Below are positions 34,914-44,391 of a DNA stretch of 64,000 nt, piece after piece (position 1 is the stretch's first letter; each line of letters starts with the position of its first letter). The stretch is taken from assembly GCA_030247855.1 (NCBI GenBank), contig JAPDRN010000027.1, positions 1 through 64,000 of the forward strand. Reading direction: 5' to 3'. The position numbers and the translations under genes were made by a program. Origin of the DNA: Knufia peltigerae (taxonomy: Eukaryota; Ascomycota; Eurotiomycetes; Chaetothyriales; Trichomeriaceae). Under the pieces are notes generated by a model that was given only the letters and a program-made list of their open reading frames with translations, made no database searches and was not told the DNA's origin.

Positions 34914-36452
34914 TCATCGGACCTCTTTTTGTCGTCGTTTTTGTTCTGGTCGTGAACTCTGCGGCCGGGAGCCCGTTCCAGAAGATTGGGCGTGGCGCCA
35001 ATTTGCGGAAGTACCAGACATCGGGGTTTGGGTCTGCAAAGCTGACTTATTGGCCTTCCGCGGTTTGGCAGGAGTACTGGTCCTGCGGTCTGGAGCCGGC
35101 AACGAGAAGAGGAGTTGATGGTCGGCAAAGCTTTGCGGTGTTGGGTACGACACAATCGGCGATGGCGGCAAGGGGCTTGCCTGCTCTTCGACCGAAGCAT
35201 TGTGCGTGAGATTGGCAACCGATGACGACGAGAGACTTTGCTGCTGGACAAAGCCCTCGTGTATGAGGCTGGTGCGCCACGATGACAACGAAAGACGTTG
35301 CTGTTCGGCAGAAAAATCCGGCGTGGTATTGGCAGCCCACGATGATGAGTCCGGAGCCGGCAACGAGAAGAGGTGTTGATGGTCGGCAAAGCATTGGGGC
35401 GTGGGGTACGAGACAGCCGGCGGCGATGGAGGAGCTTGCTGGTTTCCGACAAGACCATCAGGCGTAATGTCGGCAGCTGGGGACGACGACAAGAGACTTT
35501 GCTGCCCGGCAGAGCTTGTAGGGGTGTAGTAAATAGCCGGCGATGTCGAGCCTTTTGACGGTCCTGCTGCCTCTCCGGCAAGACCGGTGTGTGTGAGGTC
35601 AGATGGCAATTGACCACCTGGGACCTCACCCCCTGGCCCTGCCGGTGACCCGCCTGCAGGGGCTGCACCAGGAACGGCCGTGGTATCTAAAGCCGGAGGA
35701 AACCCCCCCGCTGGATTTGAGGACTGGTACAACAATGGCACTGCTGCTCCCCCAACAACAGCGGCCGGCGCGAGGGGGTTTGTCACAGGGCAAAAGGACT
35801 CCTGACCTGGGACAAACATCCAAGCGAAATTCTGATCGGGGGTGCCGGCGTTGAGAGGCGGCTCGCCGTAAAGAACACCCAGGCTTTGCATGTCTCTTAA
35901 GAGCATCGTGCGGCTGGTGTCATCCAGCGCTGACATGCCCATTTGGATGCTGTTGTAATCCGCCTCGGCCCTCGACAAGTCTCTCTGGGCATTGATGGCC
36001 ACGCCACGGCAGAGAGTGAGCCGCCTTGAGCCCTTGGAGGGGTGCTCGTTCGATGCCATCTCGGCCTTTAACAGCTCCGCCTGGGCCTTGATGGCGGCAT
36101 CACGGAAACGATTGAGGACTGTGAGTAGTTCATGAGATCTGTCCTGGAGGCATCGTTTTTGACCCAGAATGCACCTGAACCTTTCCATGTCGAACCGGCC
36201 GATGCATTGCCGTTCTGCGCGGATGCAACTGGTACATTTGGTGGTCCGTTCCGGGCAAAAGTAACACGCGTTGCCATTCCTTTCGCATGGGGCACAAGGA
36301 ATGATCGCGCGGGGAAGATCGAGACTCTCTAGAGCTTCGGCGAGCGCCAGGCGACGTGGAAGCGGAGTGGGACGGGGGGGGAGTTTCTCGAGTGCAGCTG
36401 GTGGTATCCACAAATGAGGGAGTCTTGGAGCGATCGGTCTTTCGGACGCCAT
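34914..36452 (-). CDS. Protein with noncanonical Zn2Cys6-spaced cysteine cluster and internal repeats
   Basis: Single-exon, 512 residues from ATG 36452 (MASERPIAP). An upstream in-frame ATG at 36539 would add 29 residues, but the inner site has the better context. Residues 53-83 show C-x2-C-x6-C-x9-C-x2-C-x6-C, exactly the spacing of fungal binuclear zinc clusters, plus an extra Cys66. The basic residues normally following the second Cys are absent (CERNGNAC). A helical region of about 100 residues follows (NRFRDAAIKAQAELLKAEM). From about residue 215 to the end it is Pro/Ser/Gln/Ala-rich and low in structure. Two long repeats carry SYPTPQxFADHQxLFSLPAPD. There is no MHR domain. A regulator with a disordered activation tail is plausible but not shown. 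Confidence 0.6.
   Translation of the reverse strand: MASERPIAPRLPHLWIPPAALEKLPPRPTPLPRRLALAEALESLDLPRAIIPCAPCERNGNACYFCPERTTKCTSCIRAERQCIGRFDMERFRCILGQKRCLQDRSHELLTVLNRFRDAAIKAQAELLKAEMASNEHPSKGSRRLTLCRGVAINAQRDLSRAEADYNSIQMGMSALDDTSRTMLLRDMQSLGVLYGEPPLNAGTPDQNFAWMFVPGQESFCPVTNPLAPAAVVGGAAVPLLYQSSNPAGGFPPALDTTAVPGAAPAGGSPAGPGGEVPGGQLPSDLTHTGLAGEAAGPSKGSTSPAIYYTPTSSAGQQSLLSSSPAADITPDGLVGNQQAPPSPPAVSYPTPQCFADHQHLFSLPAPDSSSWAANTTPDFSAEQQRLSLSSWRTSLIHEGFVQQQSLSSSSVANLTHNASVEEQASPLPPSPIVSYPTPQSFADHQLLFSLPAPDRRTSTPAKPRKANKSALQTQTPMSGTSANWRHAQSSGTGSRPQSSRPEQKRRQKEVR
35092..35430 (-). repeat. Direct repeats inside the coding region
   Basis: Segments 35092-35170 and 35352-35430 are about three-quarters identical over 80 bp, 260 bp apart. 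They encode the two SYPTPQ..FSLPAPD blocks. The frame is kept in both, which fits a duplicated protein segment. Confidence 0.65.
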
Positions 36453-37734
36453 GATAGAAAGTAAACAATGAAAATTCTTCTGTGGGAAGGAAATAAAGAA
36501 GAAAACCCTGGTGAGGAGACGCTGGTGTGTTGTGCCCAAGGCGCATGAGAGAAGACTACTCTATATGGGAAGAAATTCGCAGGAAAGGAGGAGGAACACG
36601 GGGGACATATACTAGATTGGGAGGTAACAGGGACCCCGGACTCAAAAAGAAGGAGGGAAAGAATTGACAAAAAATAAGTGCCAGTGCATACAGAGTCTGT
36701 GAAAGAACATGAGACAGTGGCGTTCTCACATGTCGGGGCCAGACAAAAAGACCGGAAAACACCTCGGTGGGCACTTGTAATGAGGGTCGGTAATGTTTGG
36801 TATTGTGAAGATCAGGCTGTACCGCTCCCATGGGAAGAAACGGTTGAGATCTGGTAACTTCGGTGCAGGAGCGCATAGACACCGATGGTGTGTAAATATT
36901 CGAAGAAGGACAGTGGGAGGAAGACGAGGAGGAGGATGATGAAGAAGAGGAAGATGAAGAAGCAGAGGATAGTCAGTACTCGGACGGAGTAAGGAGAACT
37001 TCGGATCTTTCTTCCGAAATGTTGGTCGACGAAAAACTGAAATTGACTGCTTTGGGCAAGTAGTGCATTCTACCAGCACATGACACAACACACATCCACG
37101 ACCCAGTGTCCAGATAGCAGGGATTCTACAGTTAGGAATCGATTGTACTTGTACGGACACTACACTTGTAGTAGCGTGCACAACTGATGAAATTGTACTC
37201 TCCAAGTTGCTGGATCGCTGGTTGCCAAAACTATTTACTCCGTGCATTTCCCACATTCAAGACGCAGATTGATCTACCCTGCACTGTTTGCTGTTCATTG
37301 TTGAACAGTCCTAATACCTTCAAGAAGTCGATATGTACTGCGTTGCATTGCCACTGGATTGCGCGCCGCGGCAAAAACAGGCTACGCAAAGCTGAGATGC
37401 TGCGGCAAGGTTGACGCAAAAATTACAAGGTGTGTTTTTGTAAATATTTTCTGAAAGAGTCAAGTCGAATTTGACAAAGGATGCAGCAATCTCGGACTAG
37501 GGTAAATCTCTGTGGAAGGCTTTCAGGGGCTCCGGACGGCACAATTCAGCTGGTCGCAATTCGCACATCGAGTAGTGCTTACTGGAAAACAATGGTACAG
37601 ACTGTGAGAGGTGGAAATGGATCTGTCAAAACTGCGCGCCCAGATCTACGCAAAGGATGCAACCACGGAGTAATTCCAGCTCCTCCCATCATTCGTTACG
37701 GTACGCGCCCTCTTTGAGAACCAGGCAGGAAGTC
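36453..37734. other. Upstream region with purine-rich tract
   Basis: Contains a purine-rich run (GAGGAGGATGATGAAGAAG type) at about 36908-36970, then ordinary sequence. Open frames here are low-complexity on the complementary strand and I do not call a gene. Confidence 0.45.
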
Positions 37735-40065
37735 TCGTCTCAACTTTCCTCCAAGGAGAAGCGAGTGACCAGAAGAGGAGGAGGAGGAGGAGAATGAATC
37801 AGGCAGCCCTACATCATCGTCACCTACGGATACGACATGCATGTCTCTCATGTCAGTTTCCCTGTACGAGCAAGCTTCATCGACAAGAGTCATGCCGCTA
37901 CTCTCGTCCCTGTCACGATACGTCAAGGTACCACGTCATCCAATGTTTGCTCCACTGCCAGCCCTTATACCACACGGAGAAGCCGTACGGAGAAGGACCA
38001 CCAGCAGCTCTTTTTTTCGGTCTTGTCGTCACATACGAGCAAGTCTTGTGGGGAGAGAATAATCCAGCTCTCTTCCCCCTTGCGACGTATCTGCGACGAG
38101 ACTCTAGACTTTTTCGTGGCAGCTTTCCATCACGGAGAAGCCACATGCAGGAGAGATGAAGCAGCCAGGCATCCCTACATCAGTGTGGCCGTACGCTCGC
38201 TGAAAAGGTTGGTGGTAGAATGACCTAGCCGTTCGGTCTCGCGCCACAGCGGTTCCGCATGGCCCTCTCATCCCAGCTTTCCTCTTCGGAGAAGCCGCAT
38301 ATGGGAGGAGTGAAACGAACATGCAGCGCTACATCATTGTCACAGTACGCCAACCGACAGTATGGATGGTTATGGAGTGGAAGCAACCAGCTGCGATGCT
38401 CTGATCCTTGTCATGGTCATCCTGTATGGCTATCTCATCGGAATTTTTCTCGCACGAAACAGCAGTTGCTGCGAGGATGTCAAACCAACCAGGCAACCCT
38501 GCCATCAGTGTCCCCGTACGCTCGCTGCAAGGGATAGGGGTGGGATCACTCAGCCCTTCCTTCTTTGCTTGTCACAGCGGTTCCGCATGCCTCTCTCAGG
38601 TCCTCAGCTTCCCCCGTCGCAGAAGCAGACTCATCTGAATCAGCAGCCGCTGGTCGCCTGCTGCAAGGGCTGCAGTCATCCAGGGATCTTGTCCTTGTTC
38701 GTCATGATGGCCTCGCATGCTTCCCTCATTCCAAGCTTTCCTCCAAGGGGGAGCAGATTCATCCAGCTACTGGTGTCTGTCAACACCGTTCCGCTGTCGC
38801 ACGCTCATTCTCGGCTCCCTCCGCAAGCAAGTCTTGCGGAGCAGACGATCCTAGGGCCATAATCCTGCACGCATGCCCTGCACGGTTCTTTCAGTTTCCC
38901 TTACGAGTAAGAGACTACAGCGCAAAATCATTCAGCTCTCTCATCTTGGTTTCCTCTCCAAGCAAGACTTACGGGACAGTAGGACTTTAATGGTGTCACG
39001 TATACCCTACACAGCTCTCTCAGGTTCCTTTACGAGTGAGTCATCCGGCGCAGAACGTTCGTGTCGCAGCGGTCCCGCATGGCTCGGATCTCAACTTCCT
39101 CTGCGGGTCAGGATGACAGAGGAGAAACCTCCACCTCTTTCATTCTGTCACGTACACCTTGCACGACTCTACCAGCTTCCTTTACAGGTAGATGTAGCAG
39201 CTTACTCTGTAGGCAAGTGATTACGGAGTATGCCGACAGCTCTCTTATCCTTGTCAAAGCGGTTCCGCCTGGCCACTGTTCATGTCGGTTTCCTCTACGG
39301 GCACGAAGGTACAAAGTTCGTTCGTCCTTGTCCTGTCACGACTCTCCCAGCTTCCTCTACGGGTAAGGCTTACTTGTCGATGTCCCTCTCATCTCAGCCT
39401 TTCTCTCCTCTGAGAAGCCGTCACTGAGCAGACTCACTGTAGCAACTTTGACTGTCTCCTGCACGACTGTCTCAGCTTCCTCTATTGGCAACTCTTACAG
39501 CGAAGCGTCACACAGTCTTTGATTCTTGTCCTGCACGACTCTCTCAGCTTCCTCGACAAGGAAGTCTTGCAGTTCAAAGTCATTGCCACAGCGGTTCCGC
39601 TTGGGTTTTCCCCTCGGAGAAGCCGTATTGAGTAGGATCATACCTGTCTTGTTGTCCTTTTCATAGCGGTTCCGTACGGCCATCCCTTCCTACAAGTCTC
39701 TCAGCTTCTTCAACAAGTAAGTCCCACAGTTGTGGCATCGTCTCAACCCTTTGTTTCCTTGTCATAGCGGTTCCGCATGGCTTTCCACCTCGGAGAAGCC
39801 GTACTGGATCAACTCATCTCGTCCCCTTTGTGCTTGTCAAGAACTATCCTGCACGAGCTCCATCAGCTTATATTACGAGCAAGTCTTATGCTGCAGTTTC
39901 TTGCCATAGCGGTTTCGCGTGAGGCTCTCTCTCTCTCTCATCTCAACCTTTCACTCCCTCGGAGAAGCCGGGCTGGGTGGAAAGTTGATCCCAGACCCTG
40001 TTGGGTTTTGTCATAGCCGTCCGGCATTATTCTCTCTCAGTTTCCTCTGTACAGTAGTGCGAGGA
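37735..40065. repeat. Array of about 27 diverged 50-160 bp repeats
   Basis: A unit recurs along 2.3 kb. Its core is CTCTCTCAGCTTTCCTC, then four or five bases, then GGAGAAGCCGTA or the variant GAGCAAGTCTTGCAG. Many units are preceded by CATAGCGGTTCCGCATGGC or by TCCTGCACGA. I count core positions near 37741, 37851, 37962, 38027, 38121, 38275, 38605, 38730, 38812, 38892, 38949, 39022, 39090, 39173, 39284, 39349, 39394, 39472, 39545, 39602, 39701, 39780, 39865, 39943 and 40040, plus weaker ones. Spacing is irregular and units differ greatly, so the array is old. No frame stays open through it on either strand; short stretches such as FLVEEAERVVQDK appear on the minus strand only locally. Decayed repeat-protein gene, minisatellite or non-coding RNA remain possible. 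Confidence 0.7.
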
Positions 40066-40706
40066 GTGCCTTGTCTATCTAAGAGATACAGAGTACTAAG
40101 AGCATACTTGTCGGTCGGAGTGACACGGATCTTCTTCTCAAACTTATCAACGTACGCAATCTGACGTCGCCTTCTCTTTTGTGTGGTATCGTGTACACCT
40201 TTGTCCTCTGACCTTTTCGACCTCGGAACCTAATTCTCAAAGCCCAGTGATGGTTGTATGCCTGGACTCACTCGACAAGCGCCCAAAATGTCGTATAACA
40301 CAGTGCGAGTGCTCATATCAATTGACGACTTCCCTCTTGATCAGCTTACACCCAAAGGAATTCGAGACGAGAGGAGGGGGGCAGGATTGACATTCTTCCC
40401 CAATTGGGCACAAATAAAGGGCGGAAAACTGCAGCAAACGACTTGAAGCGAGTCGACGATGGATCTCCCACCCTTCCCCCCTCCCTTCCCCCCCCCTCCC
40501 CCGGCACAATGTAGTAGCCAGTATCCATTCGAGGCCGACAACCTCACCAAAATGTGTGTAATGTTGAACTCGGTGCGAGTGATGCATCCCTACTCTCGAC
40601 ATGGGAGATCGTCGCACACAAAACTACAAGTAATCTGTAGATACAATCGCTCAAAACCGTGACCCGGCCTCTTATTGCCAAATGCTTTTATGGTCTACAG
40701 TGGAAG
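40066..40706. other. Upstream region with C-rich tract
   Basis: Promoter side of the next gene. At 40466-40503 the plus strand is almost pure cytosine in runs of 3-9, broken by T, TT or A. The complement is of G-quadruplex form. It lies 200 bp before the chosen ATG. Confidence 0.5.
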
Positions 40707-41711
40707 ATGGTCCAGACTCTTTTCGATTACCTGACCCAGCCTAACGCACAATTGGTGGTCCATATTTCAGCATCGCCCACATATACTAAGAATGAAGGAT
40801 GGGCCCCAGTCGAGGCAATCAAACGATGGGAGGACTTTGACCACGCGAGCCTCACCAAGCGATATCGCCAGTCTCTAGACGCAGACACAAGGTTGACCAG
40901 CACTGTGGAGGCCGCCGAGGAAGCTGCCCATGGCGTTATTCACGACGAAACAGCACTGACCATACTCCTTGGGAGCACAAATATCAACATGGTATCTCGC
41001 GCTCTTCCTGGGTCATTGTTTCTCTCTGCCGGATCGCGAATCATCGCATATCCTGGTGTTCGACCCGATTGGGGTGCTGGGGAGTCCAACATCCATTACA
41101 CCTCTCCAAGTCGCATCTGTCAAGCACTCGTCTGCGGGGACACCAAGGTGGGCTGGGACGTTGGACGTGCGATGCGCTTGGTAGGTGATGGCGACTACGA
41201 GGAACAGCCCGATGCTCACTTGGTCCGACCCTTTGAACAAATCCAGCACTATTGTACCGTATACGGCACGCGATATGGATTCATCCTGACAGACGAGTTT
41301 GTTGTCCTTGTCCGGGTGAAACTTTCACCCCCGGCGTCCAAACAAAGGGCCTCCAGGCCACCGAGGCAGACCATGCCGGAAAGCCATCGACGAGTGCGGT
41401 CGGACACGTCCACCAGTACCAACGTGTCGGACGTTTCGGACTCATTTAGCGCGATGTCATTCCGACCAAAGCCACAAGATGAGGATGTGGCTGCATTAGA
41501 GGTGAAGATAGTCCCGTGGGATCATGGAAGCTCGGAGGAGACTATTAACATCGCTCTTTACTTTATGATTCGGCTGGCAAGTGAAAGCCGAGAACTGTCC
41601 CATCACTATGAGTCACTCGATATCGATGTGAAAGTTCAGGGCAAGGAGAAACGGAAGAGGCCAGACGATAGCCATGAGACATCGTCTTGGGGGAAGTTGA
41701 AGAAGCCGTGA
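40707..41711 (+). CDS. Uncharacterised fungal protein, possible PD-(D/E)XK-like fold
   Basis: The first ATG of the open frame is 40707 (MVQTLFDYLT), giving 334 residues, but the frame continues upstream and an earlier exon cannot be excluded. The core runs CQALVCGDTKVGW, PFEQIQHYCTVYGTRYGFILTD, EFVVLVRV, a Ser/Thr-rich basic insertion, EVKIVPWD and NIALYFMIRLA. To my knowledge this arrangement recurs in uncharacterised fungal proteins, often fused to kinase-like domains, where G(D/E)TK is the candidate nuclease (D/E)xK and YGFI(L/M)TD follows. Here no kinase domain is fused, but a separate kinase-like gene sits tail to tail 529 bp away. The C-terminal 20 residues are basic (KEKRKRPDD). The nuclease-fold assignment is inference. 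Confidence 0.62.
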   Translation: MVQTLFDYLTQPNAQLVVHISASPTYTKNEGWAPVEAIKRWEDFDHASLTKRYRQSLDADTRLTSTVEAAEEAAHGVIHDETALTILLGSTNINMVSRALPGSLFLSAGSRIIAYPGVRPDWGAGESNIHYTSPSRICQALVCGDTKVGWDVGRAMRLVGDGDYEEQPDAHLVRPFEQIQHYCTVYGTRYGFILTDEFVVLVRVKLSPPASKQRASRPPRQTMPESHRRVRSDTSTSTNVSDVSDSFSAMSFRPKPQDEDVAALEVKIVPWDHGSSEETINIALYFMIRLASESRELSHHYESLDIDVKVQGKEKRKRPDDSHETSSWGKLKKP

Positions 41712-42240
41712 GCGTTGGATAATGGGAACTTCCAATGCAGCCGGCGATTCGAAGGAGCTAACAAAGTCGGTATTGAGAACACCACCGATTAATGACATCG
41801 TTTCATTTCAGCATAGAGTTGTTCCCTATCCATCACTCTCACCTGCCTCGCATCCCCTGAGAGCGAGGAACAGCAGATAAGGGCCCAGGAAAAAATTCGA
41901 GTGTCTAAGTTTTCAAGCCAAGCACTCGGTAAAAGTGCGAGGGTAGACGTTGCGGCCGGGTGTGTCGTCAGCTGTCTGGGGCAAAGAAGGCTAAGTTGCT
42001 CGATAACAGTACCCGTGAAAGCGACAAGAGACACCATCTTACTGCCCATTGACGCAACACCGCTGTCTTTCACTTCGGAACAAGATGCTGAGACAAAGTG
42101 TTCGAGATGATTCGCTATGGTTGTTGCCCATGCGGCTGGCCGTCCGGATGATGCTGCTAGTTCTAAAAATGGTAGCACTGAGGAAAGCGAAGGGAAGAAT
42201 GGCCCTGCAGAGCATTAGCCAAAACACCTAGAGAACAATA
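41712..42240. other. Intergenic between convergent genes
   Basis: Short overlapping frames on both strands with no domain. It should hold both 3' untranslated regions. Confidence 0.5.
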
Positions 42241-43439
42241 TCAAGAGAACAAACCATCATCTGTCATCCCCACGGACAGAACAATGAGCGGAAGCTCGGT
42301 CGCCAATAGACTACGAGGAATGGCAGAAGACAGCACAGTACGGGTGTCCTCCTCCGTCAACCCTAGCAGTCGTCTGAAATGATTGAATAGATGAGCGGAT
42401 TTTGCCCTTGAAGGTTGTCAGTATCAAAGATTGAGATATCGCAGCAGGATCCTTCTTACATTTCAAGAACACAACTTCGAATGTTGCGACGTTCAACCTC
42501 CACGGCATGTTTGAACGTTCGTAACCGGAGTATGCCGTTCATCGCGTAGGGTCGTTCTCGAGTGAAAGTGTAGGCTCGACTGAAGTCGTGTAGAGCGATG
42601 TCGTGCGGCGAGTTTGGCAGACCAAAACAATCGGGCTTGATGTCGCCATGAAGTACGCCAAGCGCATGGGCGGACATTGCCATTCTCAGACGATCATTCA
42701 GTACACTTGAATACCACTTCTTCTCAAACGGAGATACATCCAGTTTCGCGAGCTCAGTGCGTAATGCTTCAGCATGCGGTGCAGAGTCATCGACGACACC
42801 CGCTGAATGTAGACGCCGACCTTCAAGTCCAATCGTCAGGACATCGAACACGATGCCTTGGCGACGCGAAGTCCGGACTGAAGAGCGTCCGAGAAGAGAG
42901 GCGGGGATTTCGATGGTTCCATGATATCGCCGGAAGAAAGATTGTTGAGATGCAGGGCAGAATTTTCGGATCCGCTCATAAGCCCTCGTTTCTAGGGCGA
43001 AGGGACTGAAATCATGTCGTACTTTCTGTAGGCTCGGCTTGGGATCGGAAAGGCGTGCTGCTTGTGCTTTTGCATCGTCATCCGTGTATGGCTTAAACTA
43101 TAGCATATTCAGCCAAGGTGCTTTCTGGAATGAAGGACAAGGGGTACCAACCAATTTTACAGCATAGAACCCGGTTTCTCCTCGAGCAAGCCATACTTGC
43201 GCAGGCGCGTCTGGCACAGGATGGTTAAACGGGCGAACTAGTTCCAACAGAGTCTCATGGAACCGCAGAGGCTCTCTGTCGACATCCGACGCCCAAATCC
43301 AGTCTGGGATGCCCGGGGAATTGGCGAAGAATTCCTCTTCCCACGAGCGAGGGCTACCGAGCGAAAGCCTTTTGTGAGGATGTTCCTGAGGTGGAGGAGG
43401 GTCAAGAGGAAACTTCCGTTTGCAGGAAGCCGTCTGCAT
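42241..43439 (-). CDS. Divergent protein-kinase-like protein
   Basis: Three exons, 43439-43152, 43097-42460 and 42373-42241, with introns of 54 and 86 bp, give 352 residues. The N-terminus has KRKFPLDPP and the conserved fungal block RSWEEEFFANSP..IPDWIWASDVDREPLRFHETL. Beta-3 is FYAVKL with Lys95, and the glycine loop is reduced to ARGETG. The catalytic loop is VLHGDIKPDC near residue 246 (Asp248 present). The metal motif is DFS instead of DFG (LHDFSRAY near 265). The C-lobe is short and ends soon after RLLGLTEED. Key Lys and two Asp are kept, so activity is possible, but the missing C-lobe helices make it atypical. This family is common and uncharacterised in filamentous fungi. It converges on the possible nuclease-fold gene. 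Confidence 0.8.
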
Positions 43440-44391
43440 CAGCAGTTGTTTTCGATCGCGGTGTAATCAAGTTTGGAGGTGTAAGGAATGAGGAAGGGCA
43501 TTTGACGCATGCACGGGCGGCTCACCAACACACTGTGCTGTTACGGGCCGTCAGGAAGAGAAAAGATGTCAGTGCTATCTGGCTACGTGGGTGGTGAGTG
43601 GTGAAGGGGGTTCCTACGGGAAGTTCGCGAGGCGTAGACAGCCAAAGACCGGTCCGAAATAGGAAAGTTAACCGATAAAGTTGCATCATCGCAACATCAT
43701 TTGCCATTTTGTTTTTGTCTCAGGCTCTGGGGCTACACATCTATTGGGCGGCACCTCAAAGATTTCATAAATCTGCTACGAACCTGCTGCGTTCGCTCGC
43801 AACGGCCCATGTCGATCATGTCCCCAAATCTTTCTCCCGTGTCACAAAGCGAGCACATGGTTTTCAGCCTTATCACTTTGTGATGCTTTATGCGCCAAGA
43901 GTTGTAAAGACTGTAATATGACAAGTCCTTCATCGTACTGGACGTGACCAGTACCAACTCGTACTAACTGATTGTTGATATCAGGATTGATCCCCTCACC
44001 AACGTTGTTCACATGCTCGTACGGAGTGTGACAAGTATCGACCGGATCTTATCATCGGGAGGGTCTGACCTACGCGGCGCTTTATCGAGCAAAAGATTGA
44101 TGGAGATTGTCCACTGTTTTACGAGGTACTTGATCCAAGTGTCAATCGCCCGGCCGCTCGCTGCGTGACCCAATTAGCACTCGTGCCTGATTTGCCTGCG
44201 CTCGAGCACTCACCATAAGTTATTCTGGCATTCGTGCGCGGCACTCTCTGTACCAAGTACGGAGTAGGTCCTAGTCCTTTAGACTTGGTTGTCTTCATCA
44301 AACAGTACCTCATGATTTGAGGAGATTCCGACATTCAGGATTCTTGTTCAGGACCAGCAGCGCAGCAGCGTCGGTATATAGCGCCTTTCTA
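43440..44391. other. Intergenic, no supported gene
   Basis: About 1 kb with only short frames. It contains a GTACGGAGTA motif at 44257-44266 and a related GTACGGAGTG near 44017. Confidence 0.5.

Noticed and set aside
36726..37256. 176-codon minus-strand frame
   Set aside because: It is built over a purine-rich low-complexity tract, which keeps stops rare by composition. No domain is visible.
38362..38990. Open frames of 141-166 codons within the repeat array
   Set aside because: They start and stop without regard to the repeat units, in different frames, and their translations are Ser/Leu/Pro/Cys-rich with no conserved pattern between units. That is what non-coding repeats give.
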